From Opitutia bacterium (GTDB lineage Bacteria > Verrucomicrobiota > Verrucomicrobiia > Opitutales > Seribacteraceae), in the NCBI GenBank assembly GCA_018675995.1, contig JABGWZ010000102.1:1-53694 (forward strand): a stretch of DNA of 53,694 bases, given 5' to 3'. Made by a program: the position numbers and the translations under genes. The notes beneath the pieces are model-generated. The model saw only the letters and a list, made by a program, of their open reading frames with translations, was not told the DNA's origin and searched no databases. Positions 23,412 through 33,781 of this stretch are shown piece by piece (positions within the stretch are counted from its first letter, which is position 1; every line of letters starts with the position of its first letter).

Positions 23412-25007
23412 GTGAACAATTCTGAAAATAATCAAACCGTTATATATGACACCACACTGCGAGACGGTTCCCAAGCAGAAGGAGTTTCTTTTACTGTTAC
23501 CGCAAAGCTTCGAGTTGCTGAGAAACTGGATCAGTTCGGAATTGATTACATTGAGGGTGGTTGGCCCGGAAGTAACCCGAGAGATATGGCTTTCTTTGAA
23601 AAAGCTGCAGATCTTTCTCTTAATCATGCTAAAATTGCAGCTTTTGGATCTACCCGAAGAGCATCTGCAGCAGTTGAGGACGATCCACAAATCAAACTTC
23701 TTTTAGATGCAAACACCCCAGTTGTGACTATTTTTGGTAAATCCTGGCTTTTGCATGTGACTGATGTTTTACGGACTACTCCTGAGGAAAACCTCGCCAT
23801 GATTGAAGACTCTGTTCGCTTTTTAAAAGAACAGGGCAAGGAGGTAATTTATGATGCGGAACATTTCTTTGACGGGTATACCGATAATTCAGAATATGCG
23901 TTATCCACTCTAGCCGCTGCGGAAAAAGGTGGTGCCGATTTTTTAGTTCTTTGTGAAACAAATGGTGGGAAGCTTGTTCCAAAGGTCAGGGAAATCACTC
24001 AAACTGTCGTCACAAAATTTCCGAATACATCCATTGGTATGCATTGTCATAATGATGCCGGCGTCGGAGTAGCAGTTAGCCTCACAGGAATAGAGGTCGG
24101 TGCAAAAATGGTACAAGGCACAATGAATGGGTACGGAGAAAGAAATGGAAATGCCAACCTAACGACCATTATACCGAATTTAGAGTTGAAAATGAACCAT
24201 AAGACCAACTGTGGTGTAAACCTTTCAAAACTACGCGATCTTTCCTTCTTTATTGACGATGCAACAAACCTGAGACCTGACATTCGGGCACCTTATGTAG
24301 GAGCTGCTTCTTTTGCTCACAAAGGAGGCGTTCATGCTGATGCAGCGTCCAAGTCGACTAGAAGTTATGAGCATATTGATCCTGCATTGGTAGGGAACCG
24401 AACCCGAGTACTCGTTTCAGATATGTCCGGACGAAGTAGTATCATGATGAAAGCCAAGGAAATGGGAATGGAGGTGGACGGGCGTTCTCCAGAAATGAAA
24501 TCTTTTCTCGAAGAGTTGAAAAGACTTGAATTTCAAGGCTATGAATTCGAAGCAGCTGACGCGTCCTTTGACCTCTTGTTGAAACGTTTTCTTCGAGGGG
24601 AAGACCCAGCTTTTGATGTACTGCGATACCATGTTGGAGTCTCCAGCGAGGAAGGAACAGACAAATCTACTTCTGAAGCAACTGTTAAACTACAAGTAAA
24701 AGAAGAGGTTCGTCATGTCGTGGCAGAGGGAAATGGGCCTGTATCTGCATTGGATCACGCACTAAGAAAGGCTTTGGAGAATGACTACCCATTCATCCAG
24801 AAAGTCCGCCTAGTCGATTTTACGGTCAGAATTCTAGAAAGTAATCTTGGTACGGACGCAATAACCCGGGTACATATTGAATCAACGGACGGACAAAAAA
24901 CTTGGGGCACGGTAGGGGTAAGCGATAATGTGATTACCGCAAGTTGGGAAGCATTGGTCGATTCAGTTTCACACAAAATTCAATTGGAATCCTCTGAAAA
25001 TTCATGA
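23412..25007 (+). CDS. cimA: (R)-citramalate synthase
   Basis: This 531-residue member of the 2-isopropylmalate synthase family condenses acetyl-CoA with pyruvate to citramalate, the first step of the threonine-independent route to 2-ketobutyrate and isoleucine. It starts at GTG. The catalytic barrel has YDTTLRDGSQAEGVSF, EGGWPGSNPRD, the metal-binding GMHCHNDAGVGVA, and NGYGERNGNANL. The subgroup pattern (WPGSNP, HKGGVHADA) matches the CimA-type group of long enzymes rather than LeuA. The C-terminal domain after about residue 420 is the regulatory dimer where isoleucine feedback acts in the family. Its last 28 bp overlap the convergent glycosyltransferase gene. Confidence 0.93.
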   Translation: MNNSENNQTVIYDTTLRDGSQAEGVSFTVTAKLRVAEKLDQFGIDYIEGGWPGSNPRDMAFFEKAADLSLNHAKIAAFGSTRRASAAVEDDPQIKLLLDANTPVVTIFGKSWLLHVTDVLRTTPEENLAMIEDSVRFLKEQGKEVIYDAEHFFDGYTDNSEYALSTLAAAEKGGADFLVLCETNGGKLVPKVREITQTVVTKFPNTSIGMHCHNDAGVGVAVSLTGIEVGAKMVQGTMNGYGERNGNANLTTIIPNLELKMNHKTNCGVNLSKLRDLSFFIDDATNLRPDIRAPYVGAASFAHKGGVHADAASKSTRSYEHIDPALVGNRTRVLVSDMSGRSSIMMKAKEMGMEVDGRSPEMKSFLEELKRLEFQGYEFEAADASFDLLLKRFLRGEDPAFDVLRYHVGVSSEEGTDKSTSEATVKLQVKEEVRHVVAEGNGPVSALDHALRKALENDYPFIQKVRLVDFTVRILESNLGTDAITRVHIESTDGQKTWGTVGVSDNVITASWEALVDSVSHKIQLESSENS

Positions 25008-25819
25008 ATATTTACACGCGGTCCAGTGGGTCTCCAAATAGATGAATTTGTAGAACGAAAGCAAATATTGGTGGGAATTCCTAAATTAGCAGCCAAATGA
25101 CCAGGTCCAGAATCATTTCCCCAAAATTCAAAAACTCCCTCGCTTAAATTGCTTTTGTATTCTTCTACAGAAGAAGGTTGAACATACTTAACTCGTCCTG
25201 AAAAAAGGAATTTCGTCTCTTTAAAAGTTTTGAATATTTTCCAGTCTGCCTCTCCAAAGCAAAATGTAACCAGATTAGAACTCTTCTTTTTCAACCAATT
25301 TTCAGCTAAGTTTTTGTAAAAGGAAAATGGCATATTTTTATATTCTCCACCACTTCCGGGGTGAATCCACATATTTGAATTTTTACTCCAATCGTCCCCT
25401 ATCCATGCATTTGATAAAATGGACGGTAAAAAAGGTGTGTTCATTTTTTCAAACATAACTCTAACAATATGAGAACCTTCCGTAGGTCTTGAAGCTAAAA
25501 TGAAAATCTGATTTGCTCCTAAATTCTGCAATTCATCTTTCCATTCTATATCATCCCAGAATGTAAAAATATCTGCCCCCTCAATTTTTTTTGAAATTTG
25601 AGATAACCCATGATCTAAATCAAATAATTCAGGAAGTCCGTTCCTTTTATTAACTAAAAAAAAATACGCTGGTTTAGTTAAAAAAACAACTTCACGATAA
25701 GAATTTTGGATATGAGAAAGTAAAGGTAGTGTTAAAATAAAATCTCCCAAGCCTCCTCCGCGAAAAACAATAGCTTTATCTCTAAATGTTAATGGCAAAG
25801 AGATTTCTTTACTCATCAA
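24980..25819 (-). CDS. GT9-type (heptosyltransferase-like) glycosyltransferase
   Basis: This 279-residue protein has the GT9 pattern: an N-terminal FRGGGLGDFILTLPLL loop (nucleotide-sugar and acceptor region), IWIHPGSGGEYKNMPFSFY in the middle, and a C-terminal FWGNDSGPGHLAANLGIP. The last matches the ADP-heptose transferase signature N-D-S/T-G-P-x-H-x-A. It is shorter than the roughly 330-350 residues of LPS heptosyltransferases. It probably adds a sugar to lipopolysaccharide or another envelope glycan; donor unknown. It follows thrC by 9 bp, so it appears to ride at the end of the amino-acid operon, and its end overlaps cimA. Confidence 0.78.
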   Translation of the reverse strand: MMSKEISLPLTFRDKAIVFRGGGLGDFILTLPLLSHIQNSYREVVFLTKPAYFFLVNKRNGLPELFDLDHGLSQISKKIEGADIFTFWDDIEWKDELQNLGANQIFILASRPTEGSHIVRVMFEKMNTPFLPSILSNAWIGDDWSKNSNMWIHPGSGGEYKNMPFSFYKNLAENWLKKKSSNLVTFCFGEADWKIFKTFKETKFLFSGRVKYVQPSSVEEYKSNLSEGVFEFWGNDSGPGHLAANLGIPTNICFRSTNSSIWRPTGPRVNIHEFSEDSN

Positions 25820-25828
25820 AGGGTAAAA

Positions 25829-27187
25829 TTAACTGATTTTATCTTCAATAAAAGAGCGAATAGCAACTGCGTCGCAGCAAATTGAAAATTTTACACTCTT
25901 TTTTTCTTTTAATTCTTCTAAAATAGCCGACTTTGGTTGCGGCAATGAAGCTGTTTCATAAACATCAGGAAATTTTGCGGCATGAGCAGTGGCAAGTATA
26001 AGATATTTCTCTGAATTTTTTAAATCCTTAAAAGCACAGGCAGTGTGAGGATCAACTAGATAATCATAATTGTCCTGTACATTCCGAATGATTTCAGGAA
26101 TTTCATCATCGGAAACTGAGGAACTTGAGAATCCATCTACCTGAAAATTGTCAAAGCGATACTTTCCTTCCTTTGCAAAAATTGCCATTATCTGAGTAAG
26201 TTTTTGCGTATCTCCATCAAGAATGAAATAAAGCAATCTTTCAAAATTTGACGCGATCTGTATATCCATAGAAGGAGCAAGGCTTTGCGTGACCTCACTC
26301 AGTGAATATTGGCCGTATTTAAACAGTCGGTGAAGAACATCATTTTGATTGGTTGCCACCTGAAAGCCTTTGATGGGCAATTTCATTTTTGTTAATAACC
26401 AACCCGCAAAGACATTTCCAAAATTTCCGGTTGGAACAACAAAAGTTGTGTTTAAACGATCTTCCTTCTCTAATTTTAACCAAGCAAAAAGATAGTAGAC
26501 AGATTGAGCGAGAATTCGGGCTAAATTAATAGAATTAACAGCAGACAGACCAACTTTTTTCTTAAATTCAAGATCAGAAAATATTTCTTTTACGGCTCGT
26601 TGAGCGTCATCGAACGTACCTTCAATAGCCAAAGGAAAAACATTATCTGATGCGGAGCAAGTCATCTGCCTTTCCTGAAGGGGAGAAACTTTTCCATCAG
26701 GAAATAAAATAAAAACCGTTACCCCTTTTTTTCCCAACAACCCAGCGATTGCAGCTGCTCCCGTATCACCGGAAGTCGCTCCAAGAATCGTTAAATCTCT
26801 ACCGCTTTTTTTAATTTGTTCCTCATACAGATTACCCAGAAGCTGAAGTGCAAAATCTTTAAAAGCCAATGTTGGACCGTGAAAAAGTTCCAATACTTTT
26901 AGGTTTTCATCAAGAGATACGATCGGGGCAATTTCATTATGAGAGAATTGAGAATAAGAATCTTCCACAATTTCACGTAAAGTATTCTCATTGATATCAG
27001 TGGCAAATAAACGGAAATAGGAAAAACAAAGTTCGGAATAGCTCATATTCTCCCATTCGAAAAGAAAAGGGGTTATGTCAGGAAATTCACTTGGCAGGTA
27101 CAAACCGCCGTCAGGTGCCAAGCCCTGGGAAACCGCCTCCGAAAAAGAAACCGAACCCGCCTGTCCTCGGGTACTAACAAATTGCAT
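25829..27187 (-). CDS. thrC: Threonine synthase
   Basis: This 452-residue PLP enzyme converts O-phosphohomoserine to threonine. The N-terminus is typical (MQFVSTRGQAGSVSFSEAVS, LAPDGGLYLP). The PLP lysine is Lys110 in LFHGPTLAFKDFALQLLGNL, and the phosphate-binding GATSGDTGAAAIAGL loop and VPTGNFGNVFAGW follow. Length and motifs place it in the fold-II threonine synthase class of E. coli and yeast type. It starts 4 bp after lysC and forms part of the hom-lysC-thrC run. No homoserine kinase (thrB) is present in the window. Confidence 0.97.
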   Translation of the reverse strand: MQFVSTRGQAGSVSFSEAVSQGLAPDGGLYLPSEFPDITPFLFEWENMSYSELCFSYFRLFATDINENTLREIVEDSYSQFSHNEIAPIVSLDENLKVLELFHGPTLAFKDFALQLLGNLYEEQIKKSGRDLTILGATSGDTGAAAIAGLLGKKGVTVFILFPDGKVSPLQERQMTCSASDNVFPLAIEGTFDDAQRAVKEIFSDLEFKKKVGLSAVNSINLARILAQSVYYLFAWLKLEKEDRLNTTFVVPTGNFGNVFAGWLLTKMKLPIKGFQVATNQNDVLHRLFKYGQYSLSEVTQSLAPSMDIQIASNFERLLYFILDGDTQKLTQIMAIFAKEGKYRFDNFQVDGFSSSSVSDDEIPEIIRNVQDNYDYLVDPHTACAFKDLKNSEKYLILATAHAAKFPDVYETASLPQPKSAILEELKEKKSVKFSICCDAVAIRSFIEDKIS

Positions 27188-27191
27188 TGGA

Positions 27192-28406
27192 TTACTTACC
27201 TAAATCAAATGCTTGGTGAGCAACCCGGGTCGCATCATCACAATTTTCAGGACTAACACCCACTGAAATTTTAATCTCCGATGTACTGATCATCAGCATA
27301 TTAATACCAGCGTTAGCGAGTGCTTCAAAAAATTTCGATGCCACTCCCGAATGCGAGCGCATACCAACACCAACCACTGAAATCTTGGCAATATTGGTAC
27401 TTTTCCCAAGTTTACCTCCAACCTGCCCTTGGAAATGTTCCTTCAATGCTTTTTCTGCACGAAAGGCATCTTCCGACGGAACCGTGAAGGTTAAGTTAGC
27501 TTTCCCATTGCGGGCCACATTTTGAACGATCATGTCAACCACCACGCCGGATTCTGACATAACCTTAAATATGGCAGCAGCAGCACCGGGACGGTCTGGC
27601 AGTTCTGTAATACTTAAGCGTACTTGATTTTTATCCATGGCTACACCACTTACAAGTGTATCCTCGAGAGATTTTACTTTTTTCTTCACGGTCGTTCCTG
27701 TTTTGTTGGAAAATGTTGAGCGAACTTCAAATGAGATATTATGTTTTTGGGCAAATTCAACTGCACGTGTTTGCATGACTTTTGAACCACTGCTTGCGAG
27801 TTCCAACATTTCCTCATAATTGATCGCGGTAATCTTGCATGCATTTGGAACGATACGTGGATCTGCAGTGTAGACACCTTCCACATCAGTAAAAATTTGG
27901 CAGCTTTTTGCTCGTAACCAACCAGCCAGAGCTATGGCACTTAAATCAGAACCACCGCGACCAAATGTCGACAGGTCACCTTGATCACTAACCCCCTGAA
28001 AGCCTGCTACTACTACCACATTTCCCGCTCTCAATTGCTTGCGAATATCCCCACCCCTAACCTCGCGAATTCGAGCTTTGGTATGAATACCCTCAGTTAA
28101 AATTTCTGCCTGCCAACCGGTTCTTGAAATTGCCGGTACCTTTAGCGCATGAAGAGCGAGCGTCATCAAAGCAATCGTTTCCTGCTCTCCGCATGTCATT
28201 AAAACATCCATCTCACGTTCAGTGGGATTTTTCAAAATAGCACTGGCTCGTTCAATCAGTTGATTGGTAACCCCTGCCCTTGCCGAAACAACAACCACTA
28301 CTTGGTGTCCCTCATTAACAGTTTTTTTAACCCGCTTTGCAACCTGCTTGATACGATCAACATCAGCCACCGAAGTACCACCAAATTTTTGAACAACAAT
28401 ACTCAT
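27192..28406 (-). CDS. lysC: Aspartate kinase
   Basis: This 404-residue enzyme phosphorylates aspartate, the entry to lysine, threonine and methionine synthesis. The kinase domain shows [15 protein letters not shown], the [14 protein letters not shown] nucleotide region and [15 protein letters not shown]. Two ACT domains occupy residues about 265-404 ([54 protein letters not shown]). Feedback inhibition by lysine and/or threonine is usual for this layout. A start inside the ORF may also yield a separate ACT subunit in some relatives, but I see no clear evidence for that. Its ATG overlaps the hom stop codon by 4 bp. Confidence 0.97.
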   Translation of the reverse strand: MSIVVQKFGGTSVADVDRIKQVAKRVKKTVNEGHQVVVVVSARAGVTNQLIERASAILKNPTEREMDVLMTCGEQETIALMTLALHALKVPAISRTGWQAEILTEGIHTKARIREVRGGDIRKQLRAGNVVVVAGFQGVSDQGDLSTFGRGGSDLSAIALAGWLRAKSCQIFTDVEGVYTADPRIVPNACKITAINYEEMLELASSGSKVMQTRAVEFAQKHNISFEVRSTFSNKTGTTVKKKVKSLEDTLVSGVAMDKNQVRLSITELPDRPGAAAAIFKVMSESGVVVDMIVQNVARNGKANLTFTVPSEDAFRAEKALKEHFQGQVGGKLGKSTNIAKISVVGVGMRSHSGVASKFFEALANAGINMLMISTSEIKISVGVSPENCDDATRVAHQAFDLGK

Positions 28407-29728
28407 TTTTCAATAAAACCATTAGGATCAAACATACGAAATAAAACCGGTTTTTCTTTAACACCATCTAATTTCTCGAGCGAATTTATTGCCAAACCTA
28501 TCGAGTGCTCATTAGTTTGATGTGTTGTTAAAATAATCGACGCAGACTGTTTTTCATCATTCGGGGTTTGGGAAACCGTTGCCAAACTAACATCGTGATC
28601 TGCGAGGCATTCCGCTACTTTCGCAAGCTGACCAGGCCGATCATCCACTGATAATCTTAAATAAAAACTGCCAGAAATTTCCCTTAATGGAGCGGGTTCA
28701 CATTCATCTGGAGTGACATGTAAAAGTTTTGGCGGAGAAGCCTGCCCTTGCATGCCCTTCACCACATCTACAATGTCACTAATAACTGACCCGGCCGTTG
28801 GATCCTGACCGGCACCCCGCCCAGTTAGAACAACAGTACCCACAACCGTTCCAGTTAAACTAATACCATTAAAAACTCCGTCTGTTTGAGCAATTGTTTC
28901 ATTCATTGGCACCAGTGCAGGGTAGACTCCAATCGAAACAAAATTTTTATCAAAGCTTCGTCGAATCACTCCAATTAGCTTTATCTTACAATCCAACTCT
29001 CGTGCAGCAGATAAGTCTTCATTTGAAATTCTACGAATTCCCTCCACAGTGGCATCCTTTAAATTAATCCACATTCCATGAGCTAAATATCCAAGAATAA
29101 CGGCCTTGTGTGCAGCATCAACTCCATCCAAGTCAAGAGACTCATCTGACTCTACATAGCCAAGTTCTCGAGCATCACCAAGTACTTCATCAAACGATGC
29201 TCCCTCGTTCTCCATCCTTGTCAGAATGTAGTTTGAAGTACCATTCATTATTCCGTAAATTAAGGGAAACTCATTGGCAACAAGGCTTTCACGGAGCACT
29301 TTAATTATTGGAATTCCCCCTGCCACACTTGCTTCAAAAGCGTATCGTACTCCAGCTTTTTCGGCTGCCTTAAACAATTCATCACCGTGTTCACATATTA
29401 GAGCTTTATTTGCCGTAATGACGGGTTTACCTTGCTCAAATGAACGAAGAGTCAGTTCTCTCGCTTCCTCTACTCCGCCAATAAGTTCGCATATGATATC
29501 AATATCAGGATCATCTACAATCGAACGAGAATCAACGGTTAAAACATTCGAAGCAACACTCACTGTTCTCTCTTTGTTTAGAGACCGAACAGATGCTCGT
29601 GTTGGAACAAGTCGAATTCCAAGTATTCTCTCCCAAGCACTTTCGTTTTCCGACAAATGCTTCCATGTACCCTGTCCAACAGTTCCAAAACCAAGTATCC
29701 CAACCCGTAATGTCTTTAATTCATTCAT
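28403..29728 (-). CDS. hom: Homoserine dehydrogenase
   Basis: This 441-residue enzyme reduces aspartate semialdehyde to homoserine with NAD(P)H. It has a Rossmann start (LRVGILGFGTVGQGTWKHLS), the catalytic-domain block ANKALICEHG, EASVAGGIPIIKVLRES, MNGTSNYILTRM, and a C-terminal ACT domain (YLRLSVDDRPGQLAKVAECL) that in the family senses threonine. The layout is that of the monofunctional long-form Hom. It lies 22 bp after plsY and overlaps lysC by ATGA, so hom and lysC are almost certainly translationally coupled. Aspartate semialdehyde dehydrogenase is not in the window. Confidence 0.97.
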   Translation of the reverse strand: MNELKTLRVGILGFGTVGQGTWKHLSENESAWERILGIRLVPTRASVRSLNKERTVSVASNVLTVDSRSIVDDPDIDIICELIGGVEEARELTLRSFEQGKPVITANKALICEHGDELFKAAEKAGVRYAFEASVAGGIPIIKVLRESLVANEFPLIYGIMNGTSNYILTRMENEGASFDEVLGDARELGYVESDESLDLDGVDAAHKAVILGYLAHGMWINLKDATVEGIRRISNEDLSAARELDCKIKLIGVIRRSFDKNFVSIGVYPALVPMNETIAQTDGVFNGISLTGTVVGTVVLTGRGAGQDPTAGSVISDIVDVVKGMQGQASPPKLLHVTPDECEPAPLREISGSFYLRLSVDDRPGQLAKVAECLADHDVSLATVSQTPNDEKQSASIILTTHQTNEHSIGLAINSLEKLDGVKEKPVLFRMFDPNGFIEK

Positions 29729-29750
29729 AATATATTTGGATTAGAAAGAT

Positions 29751-30377
29751 TTACTTTTTTTTCTGAAAACGGTTTTCTGTTCCCTGCCTTAATCGAGAAA
29801 TATTTGATCGGTGCCTCCATACAATCCAGGCCATAACTACGAGTGCTAATACAACTTTACCAAGTGCCCCTGGTTGATCAACCATCCACACATTTACGAG
29901 TGCACAAACTGGCAAACTACAGCCAAAACCAATAGAAGCCAGTGCCACATATCGTGTGGAGAAAAAGATAATTAACCAAGTCACCAATCCAATAATTAAG
30001 CAACCAGGCATAACTCCGAGTAGTCCACCCATTGTACTTGCCACTCCTTTGCCCCCACGAAAACCTGAGAAAATTGGGTATGTGTGGCCAAGAACAGCTC
30101 CAGGTAGTCCCCACAAACCCAAACTGGCATCCCCAGAAAAAGATACCATAGGAAATAAAAACCATGTCGTGGCTAGCAATCCTTTTAGGAAATCCAGAAT
30201 AAAAACTGCATATCCAGCAGGTTTCCCAATGGTTCTTAGTACATTTGTAGCACCTGGGTTTCCACTTCCAACTGAAAAAATATCAACCCCATTTCTTTTG
30301 GCAATAATTACTCCAAAAGGAATCGAGCCTAATAAATATCCGACTAGAGTAACACCTACTGTTTCAACCGAAAGCAT
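29751..30377 (-). CDS. plsY: Acyl-phosphate:glycerol-3-phosphate acyltransferase
   Basis: This 208-residue integral membrane protein transfers an acyl group from acyl-phosphate to glycerol-3-phosphate, the first step of phospholipid synthesis. The PlsY signatures are clear: LLGSIPFGVI, VGSGNPGATNVLRTIGK, and HTYPIFSGFRGGKGVASTMG. Five hydrophobic segments fit the family topology. It is placed between serA (32 bp) and hom (22 bp) in an amino-acid run, an unusual position. PlsX is not visible in the window. Confidence 0.96.
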   Translation of the reverse strand: MLSVETVGVTLVGYLLGSIPFGVIIAKRNGVDIFSVGSGNPGATNVLRTIGKPAGYAVFILDFLKGLLATTWFLFPMVSFSGDASLGLWGLPGAVLGHTYPIFSGFRGGKGVASTMGGLLGVMPGCLIIGLVTWLIIFFSTRYVALASIGFGCSLPVCALVNVWMVDQPGALGKVVLALVVMAWIVWRHRSNISRLRQGTENRFQKKK

Positions 30378-30409
30378 GATAAATGGGGGTTAGAGGGCTT
30401 TAGAAATTA

Positions 30410-32005
30410 CTATCCCTGTCGGGAAATTCTCGCTTCCATGATATCGGGGTCAGCCTCAAGCATCCGAAGTGCTTCCTCATCAGGTTCTTCATCTAATTCG
30501 CAAATGGTAAGTGCCAAATCACCACAATCTGCTCTACTCAAAGACATATTGGCAATATTAACACCATGATCGCCCAAAATTGTACCGAGTTTCCCAACAA
30601 TTCCAGGTTTATCAACATTACGCACAACTAACAAAAGGTCTACCGGACGAACCTCAATTGCTTGGGAATCGACTTCAACAATACGAGGATCATTTGCTTT
30701 TCCAAGCAAAGTTCCTTTTACGGATCTTGCCATTCCATCACTCGATAGAGTCTTTACCTCAATAAGTTCGTTATAATCAACAACGGAAGATGATTTTGTA
30801 ACTTCTACCTGAATTCCAAGTGATTTGATTTTATGAGGAGCATTTACATCATTGATCCCACCGTCGCCAGCAATTCCTGCTAACCACCCTTTCTGGACGG
30901 CACGGGTTAGGGGGATGCTGTCAAAGTCTACAATCCCGCCCCAAAAAGTAATATTAATGGAAGAAACATTTTCCTGAGCCGACTGGCGAGCAAAACTTCC
31001 CAAGCGATGACAAAGATCAAGGTAAGGCTGGAGAGTAAGCAAATCCTTGGGATCAATAGAAGGCATGTTAATCGCATTTCGAATGCGCCCCCCCTGCAAC
31101 ACCTCGGCAATTGCTTCTGCAATCTCCACGCCTACGCTTTCCTGTGCTTCTGCTGTGGAAGCTCCCAAATGGGGCGTCAAATTTAAATTTTCCAAACCAC
31201 GAAATGGATGGTCTTCCGGTAGAGGTTCTTGTTCATAAACATCCAATCCTGCTGCAGCAACCTTCCCACTCTTTAAAGCTTCGACAAGGGCAGACTCTTT
31301 TATAATTCCCCCACGGGCACAATTAAATACCCGAACGCCATCTTTCATTTTATCGAAAGCAGCTTCATCAACCATATCCTTTGTATCCTTGGTTAAAGGC
31401 ATATGAACAGTTAAATAGTCAGCCTGAATAAACGCTTCTTCCAATTCAACTTTTTCGACATCAAGTTCTTTTGCCCGCTCTTCAGTAAGATATGGATCAA
31501 AAGCTATTACTTTCATTTCGAATGCTTTTGCCCGTTTAGCAACTTCAACACCAATTCTTCCCAAGCCCAAAACGGCCAGTGTTTTAAATCTTAACTCTGC
31601 ACCTTTTAACTGCTTTCTTTCCCATAATCCATCGCTCATACTTGTTACACCACGAACAACTGGTCGGGTGCCACAAAGCATGTGAGTAAAAGTTAATTCC
31701 GCGGTTGCAATGGTATTTCCACCAGGGGTGTTCATGACAATTACTCCAGCCTCAGTGGCTGCATCTATATCAATATTATCAACCCCCACACCTGCACGAC
31801 CCACTGCTTTCAACTGAGTAGCTCCCGCAATTACTTCTTTTGTAATCTTTGTATCACTACGAACAATAATTGCAGAGGCATCCTTGGAAATATCCAATAG
31901 TTCTTGAGTGGATGATCCGTAGGCTTCAACCACCTCGAAATCATCCTGCTTTTTCAGAAAATCAACTCCAAGTGGGGAGATACGGTCAGCAACGAGAATC
32001 TTCAT
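30410..32005 (-). CDS. serA: D-3-phosphoglycerate dehydrogenase
   Basis: This 531-residue long-form (type 1) enzyme makes 3-phosphohydroxypyruvate, the first step of serine synthesis. Substrate and NAD domains show VGRAGVGVDNIDIDAATEAG, TLAVLGLGRIGVEVAKRAKA, the catalytic Arg in VFNCARGGIIKESALVE, and the Glu and His of LPEDHPFRGLENLNLTPHLG. The intervening ASB domain (about 310-450) and a C-terminal ACT domain (LLVVRNVDKPGIVGKLGTIL) follow, so serine feedback is likely. It is the first gene of the minus-strand operon and is divergent from ffh with a 117-bp gap that should hold both promoters. Confidence 0.97.
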   Translation of the reverse strand: MKILVADRISPLGVDFLKKQDDFEVVEAYGSSTQELLDISKDASAIIVRSDTKITKEVIAGATQLKAVGRAGVGVDNIDIDAATEAGVIVMNTPGGNTIATAELTFTHMLCGTRPVVRGVTSMSDGLWERKQLKGAELRFKTLAVLGLGRIGVEVAKRAKAFEMKVIAFDPYLTEERAKELDVEKVELEEAFIQADYLTVHMPLTKDTKDMVDEAAFDKMKDGVRVFNCARGGIIKESALVEALKSGKVAAAGLDVYEQEPLPEDHPFRGLENLNLTPHLGASTAEAQESVGVEIAEAIAEVLQGGRIRNAINMPSIDPKDLLTLQPYLDLCHRLGSFARQSAQENVSSINITFWGGIVDFDSIPLTRAVQKGWLAGIAGDGGINDVNAPHKIKSLGIQVEVTKSSSVVDYNELIEVKTLSSDGMARSVKGTLLGKANDPRIVEVDSQAIEVRPVDLLLVVRNVDKPGIVGKLGTILGDHGVNIANMSLSRADCGDLALTICELDEEPDEEALRMLEADPDIMEARISRQG

Positions 32006-32122
32006 CGTGTTATAAGTAAAGAGTTTTAAATTGTCAGAATTCGCAAAAAAGGCAATGAGGAAAGATTTTTCATAATTTTTACTTTCCCAAGCGACCTGAT
32101 CAAGGCATTATGATAAGTTATC

Positions 32123-33505
32123 ATGTTCGAATCACTCACAGAAAAATTAAGCCTTACACTTCGCAACTTAAGAGGAGTTGGGAAACTAACCGAAGACAAC
32201 ATTAGCGAAGCTCTTGGTGAAGTCAGGAAAGCACTGCTTTCAGCAGATGTTCACTTTCGTACTGCACGTGAATTTGTAGATGAGGTCAAAGATGCATGCC
32301 TTGGGCAGGAAGTTTTAAAATCAGTTTCTCCCGGTCAGCAGGTTGTTAAAATTATTAACGATGAGTTGATCAAACTACTGGGTGAAGGCTCAACACAAAT
32401 AAAAGAGGATAAACCCCTTCGAGTAATGATGGTGGGTCTACACGGTGCCGGAAAAACAACTACCAGTGCCAAGTTAGCCAAAAGAATGGCAAAAGAAGGA
32501 AGAAAACCAATGCTGGTTGCTTGTGATGTTTATAGGCCAGCCGCTATCGACCAGCTTGAAATTCTCGCAAAGAACGAAGGTTTCCCCTGCTACTTGGACC
32601 GGGAAAATAAAGATGTACCTTCACTTGCGCGCAAGGGGTGGGAGGAATCCAAAAAAAATGGATCTGACCTGATCATTTTTGATACAGCTGGTAGATTGCA
32701 AATTGATGATGATTTAGTTGGCGAATTAGAAGAGTTAAAAAAACAGATTAATCCACACGAAATTCTCTTAGTTGCAGATGCAGCACTTGGACAAGAAGCA
32801 GTCAATGTTGCGAAAACATTTCATGACCGGCTAGATATTACCGGTATTGTTCTGACCAAAATGGACGGAGATGCACGGGCTGGTGCAGCACTGTCGATGA
32901 AAAAAGTTACTGGTGCACCGATCAAATTCATGGGCGTGGGTGAAAAAATTGAGGAATTTGAAGTTTTCCACCCCGACAGGCTTGCATCGCGAATTCTTGG
33001 AATGGGAGATGTGGTTTCCTTGGTCGAAAAAGCTCAGGAGCATTTGGATGAGGAAGAATCCATGCGAATGGCTGAGAAAATGCTCAAAGCTGAGTTCGAT
33101 TTTGAGGATTTTCTTTCCCAAATGAGGCAAATGAAAAAAATGGGGTCAATGGGATCCATTGCAAAGATGATGCCAGGCATGGGAAATATTCAGGTCGGTG
33201 ATAAGGAAGAAAAGGCATTGGCTCGGCATGAGGCAATTATTCTATCAATGACAAAAGAGGAAAGACGACTTCCTCGCATTCTTGCTGGTTCACGAAGAAA
33301 GCGTATTGCAGATGGATCAGGTGTACAAATTCGAGATGTAAATCAATTAATCAAGCAGTTTTCACAAATGCAAAAAATGATGAAAAAGATGAAAGGCGGG
33401 AAAATGAAACAAATGATGAATGCATTTGGTGGTGGTGGTGGGATGCCGGACTTAGGTGATATGGACCCAAAAGAATTAGCAAAGCTAGCCAAGCAATTTA
33501 AATAG
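32123..33505 (+). CDS. ffh: Signal recognition particle protein Ffh
   Basis: This 460-residue SRP54 GTPase binds signal sequences and 4.5S RNA for co-translational targeting to FtsY and SecYEG. The N domain ([20 protein letters not shown]) is followed by the G domain with the P-loop [39 protein letters not shown] and [14 protein letters not shown]. The methionine-rich M domain starts near residue 300 ([40 protein letters not shown]). The P-loop has His-Gly-Ala where Gln-Gly-Ser is usual. The end is 12 bp from the convergent acidic small gene. The 4.5S RNA gene was not found here. Confidence 0.98.
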   Translation: MFESLTEKLSLTLRNLRGVGKLTEDNISEALGEVRKALLSADVHFRTAREFVDEVKDACLGQEVLKSVSPGQQVVKIINDELIKLLGEGSTQIKEDKPLRVMMVGLHGAGKTTTSAKLAKRMAKEGRKPMLVACDVYRPAAIDQLEILAKNEGFPCYLDRENKDVPSLARKGWEESKKNGSDLIIFDTAGRLQIDDDLVGELEELKKQINPHEILLVADAALGQEAVNVAKTFHDRLDITGIVLTKMDGDARAGAALSMKKVTGAPIKFMGVGEKIEEFEVFHPDRLASRILGMGDVVSLVEKAQEHLDEEESMRMAEKMLKAEFDFEDFLSQMRQMKKMGSMGSIAKMMPGMGNIQVGDKEEKALARHEAIILSMTKEERRLPRILAGSRRKRIADGSGVQIRDVNQLIKQFSQMQKMMKKMKGGKMKQMMNAFGGGGGMPDLGDMDPKELAKLAKQFK

Positions 33506-33517
33506 AACAAGTATTTA

Positions 33518-33781
33518 CTATACTGGATCGATTGCCCCCTGCACTCTTTTCATAAATCCATTCAAGGCATCCTTTTGGTTAAGACCTTCTTCACAGATTG
33601 TTTTCTGAACTTCAATAGCACCATATAAATTAGATATGCACTCTCCAATCACATCAATCTCTTCATCCTTAAGCCCCTCGAATTCCGTTATGTGTTCGAG
33701 CACTTCTATGGTTTCATGGATGTAATCCTCATCATTTTCACCGATAAAATTATGGATATGCTTAATCAGTGGCAGCTTCAT
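33518..33781 (-). CDS. Small acidic protein, DUF6952-like, in peroxiredoxin operon
   Basis: This 87-residue acidic helical protein begins MKLPLIKHIHNFIGENDEDY and continues ETIEVLEHITEFEGLKDEEI and VIGECISNLYGAIEVQ. I recall a similar small family (annotated DUF6952) next to peroxiredoxin and thioredoxin genes in Bacteroidetes; this is from memory and needs a database check. Its start lies inside the end of the thioredoxin gene (20 bp overlap), which is strong support for a real, coupled gene. It contains two cysteines (ECISN and TICEE). A function in peroxide defence is an inference from context. Confidence 0.72.
   Translation of the reverse strand: MKLPLIKHIHNFIGENDEDYIHETIEVLEHITEFEGLKDEEIDVIGECISNLYGAIEVQKTICEEGLNQKDALNGFMKRVQGAIDPV

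Noticed and set aside
29956-30393. 145-codon plus-strand frame
   Set aside because: Antisense to plsY, whose motifs and membrane segments are clear.
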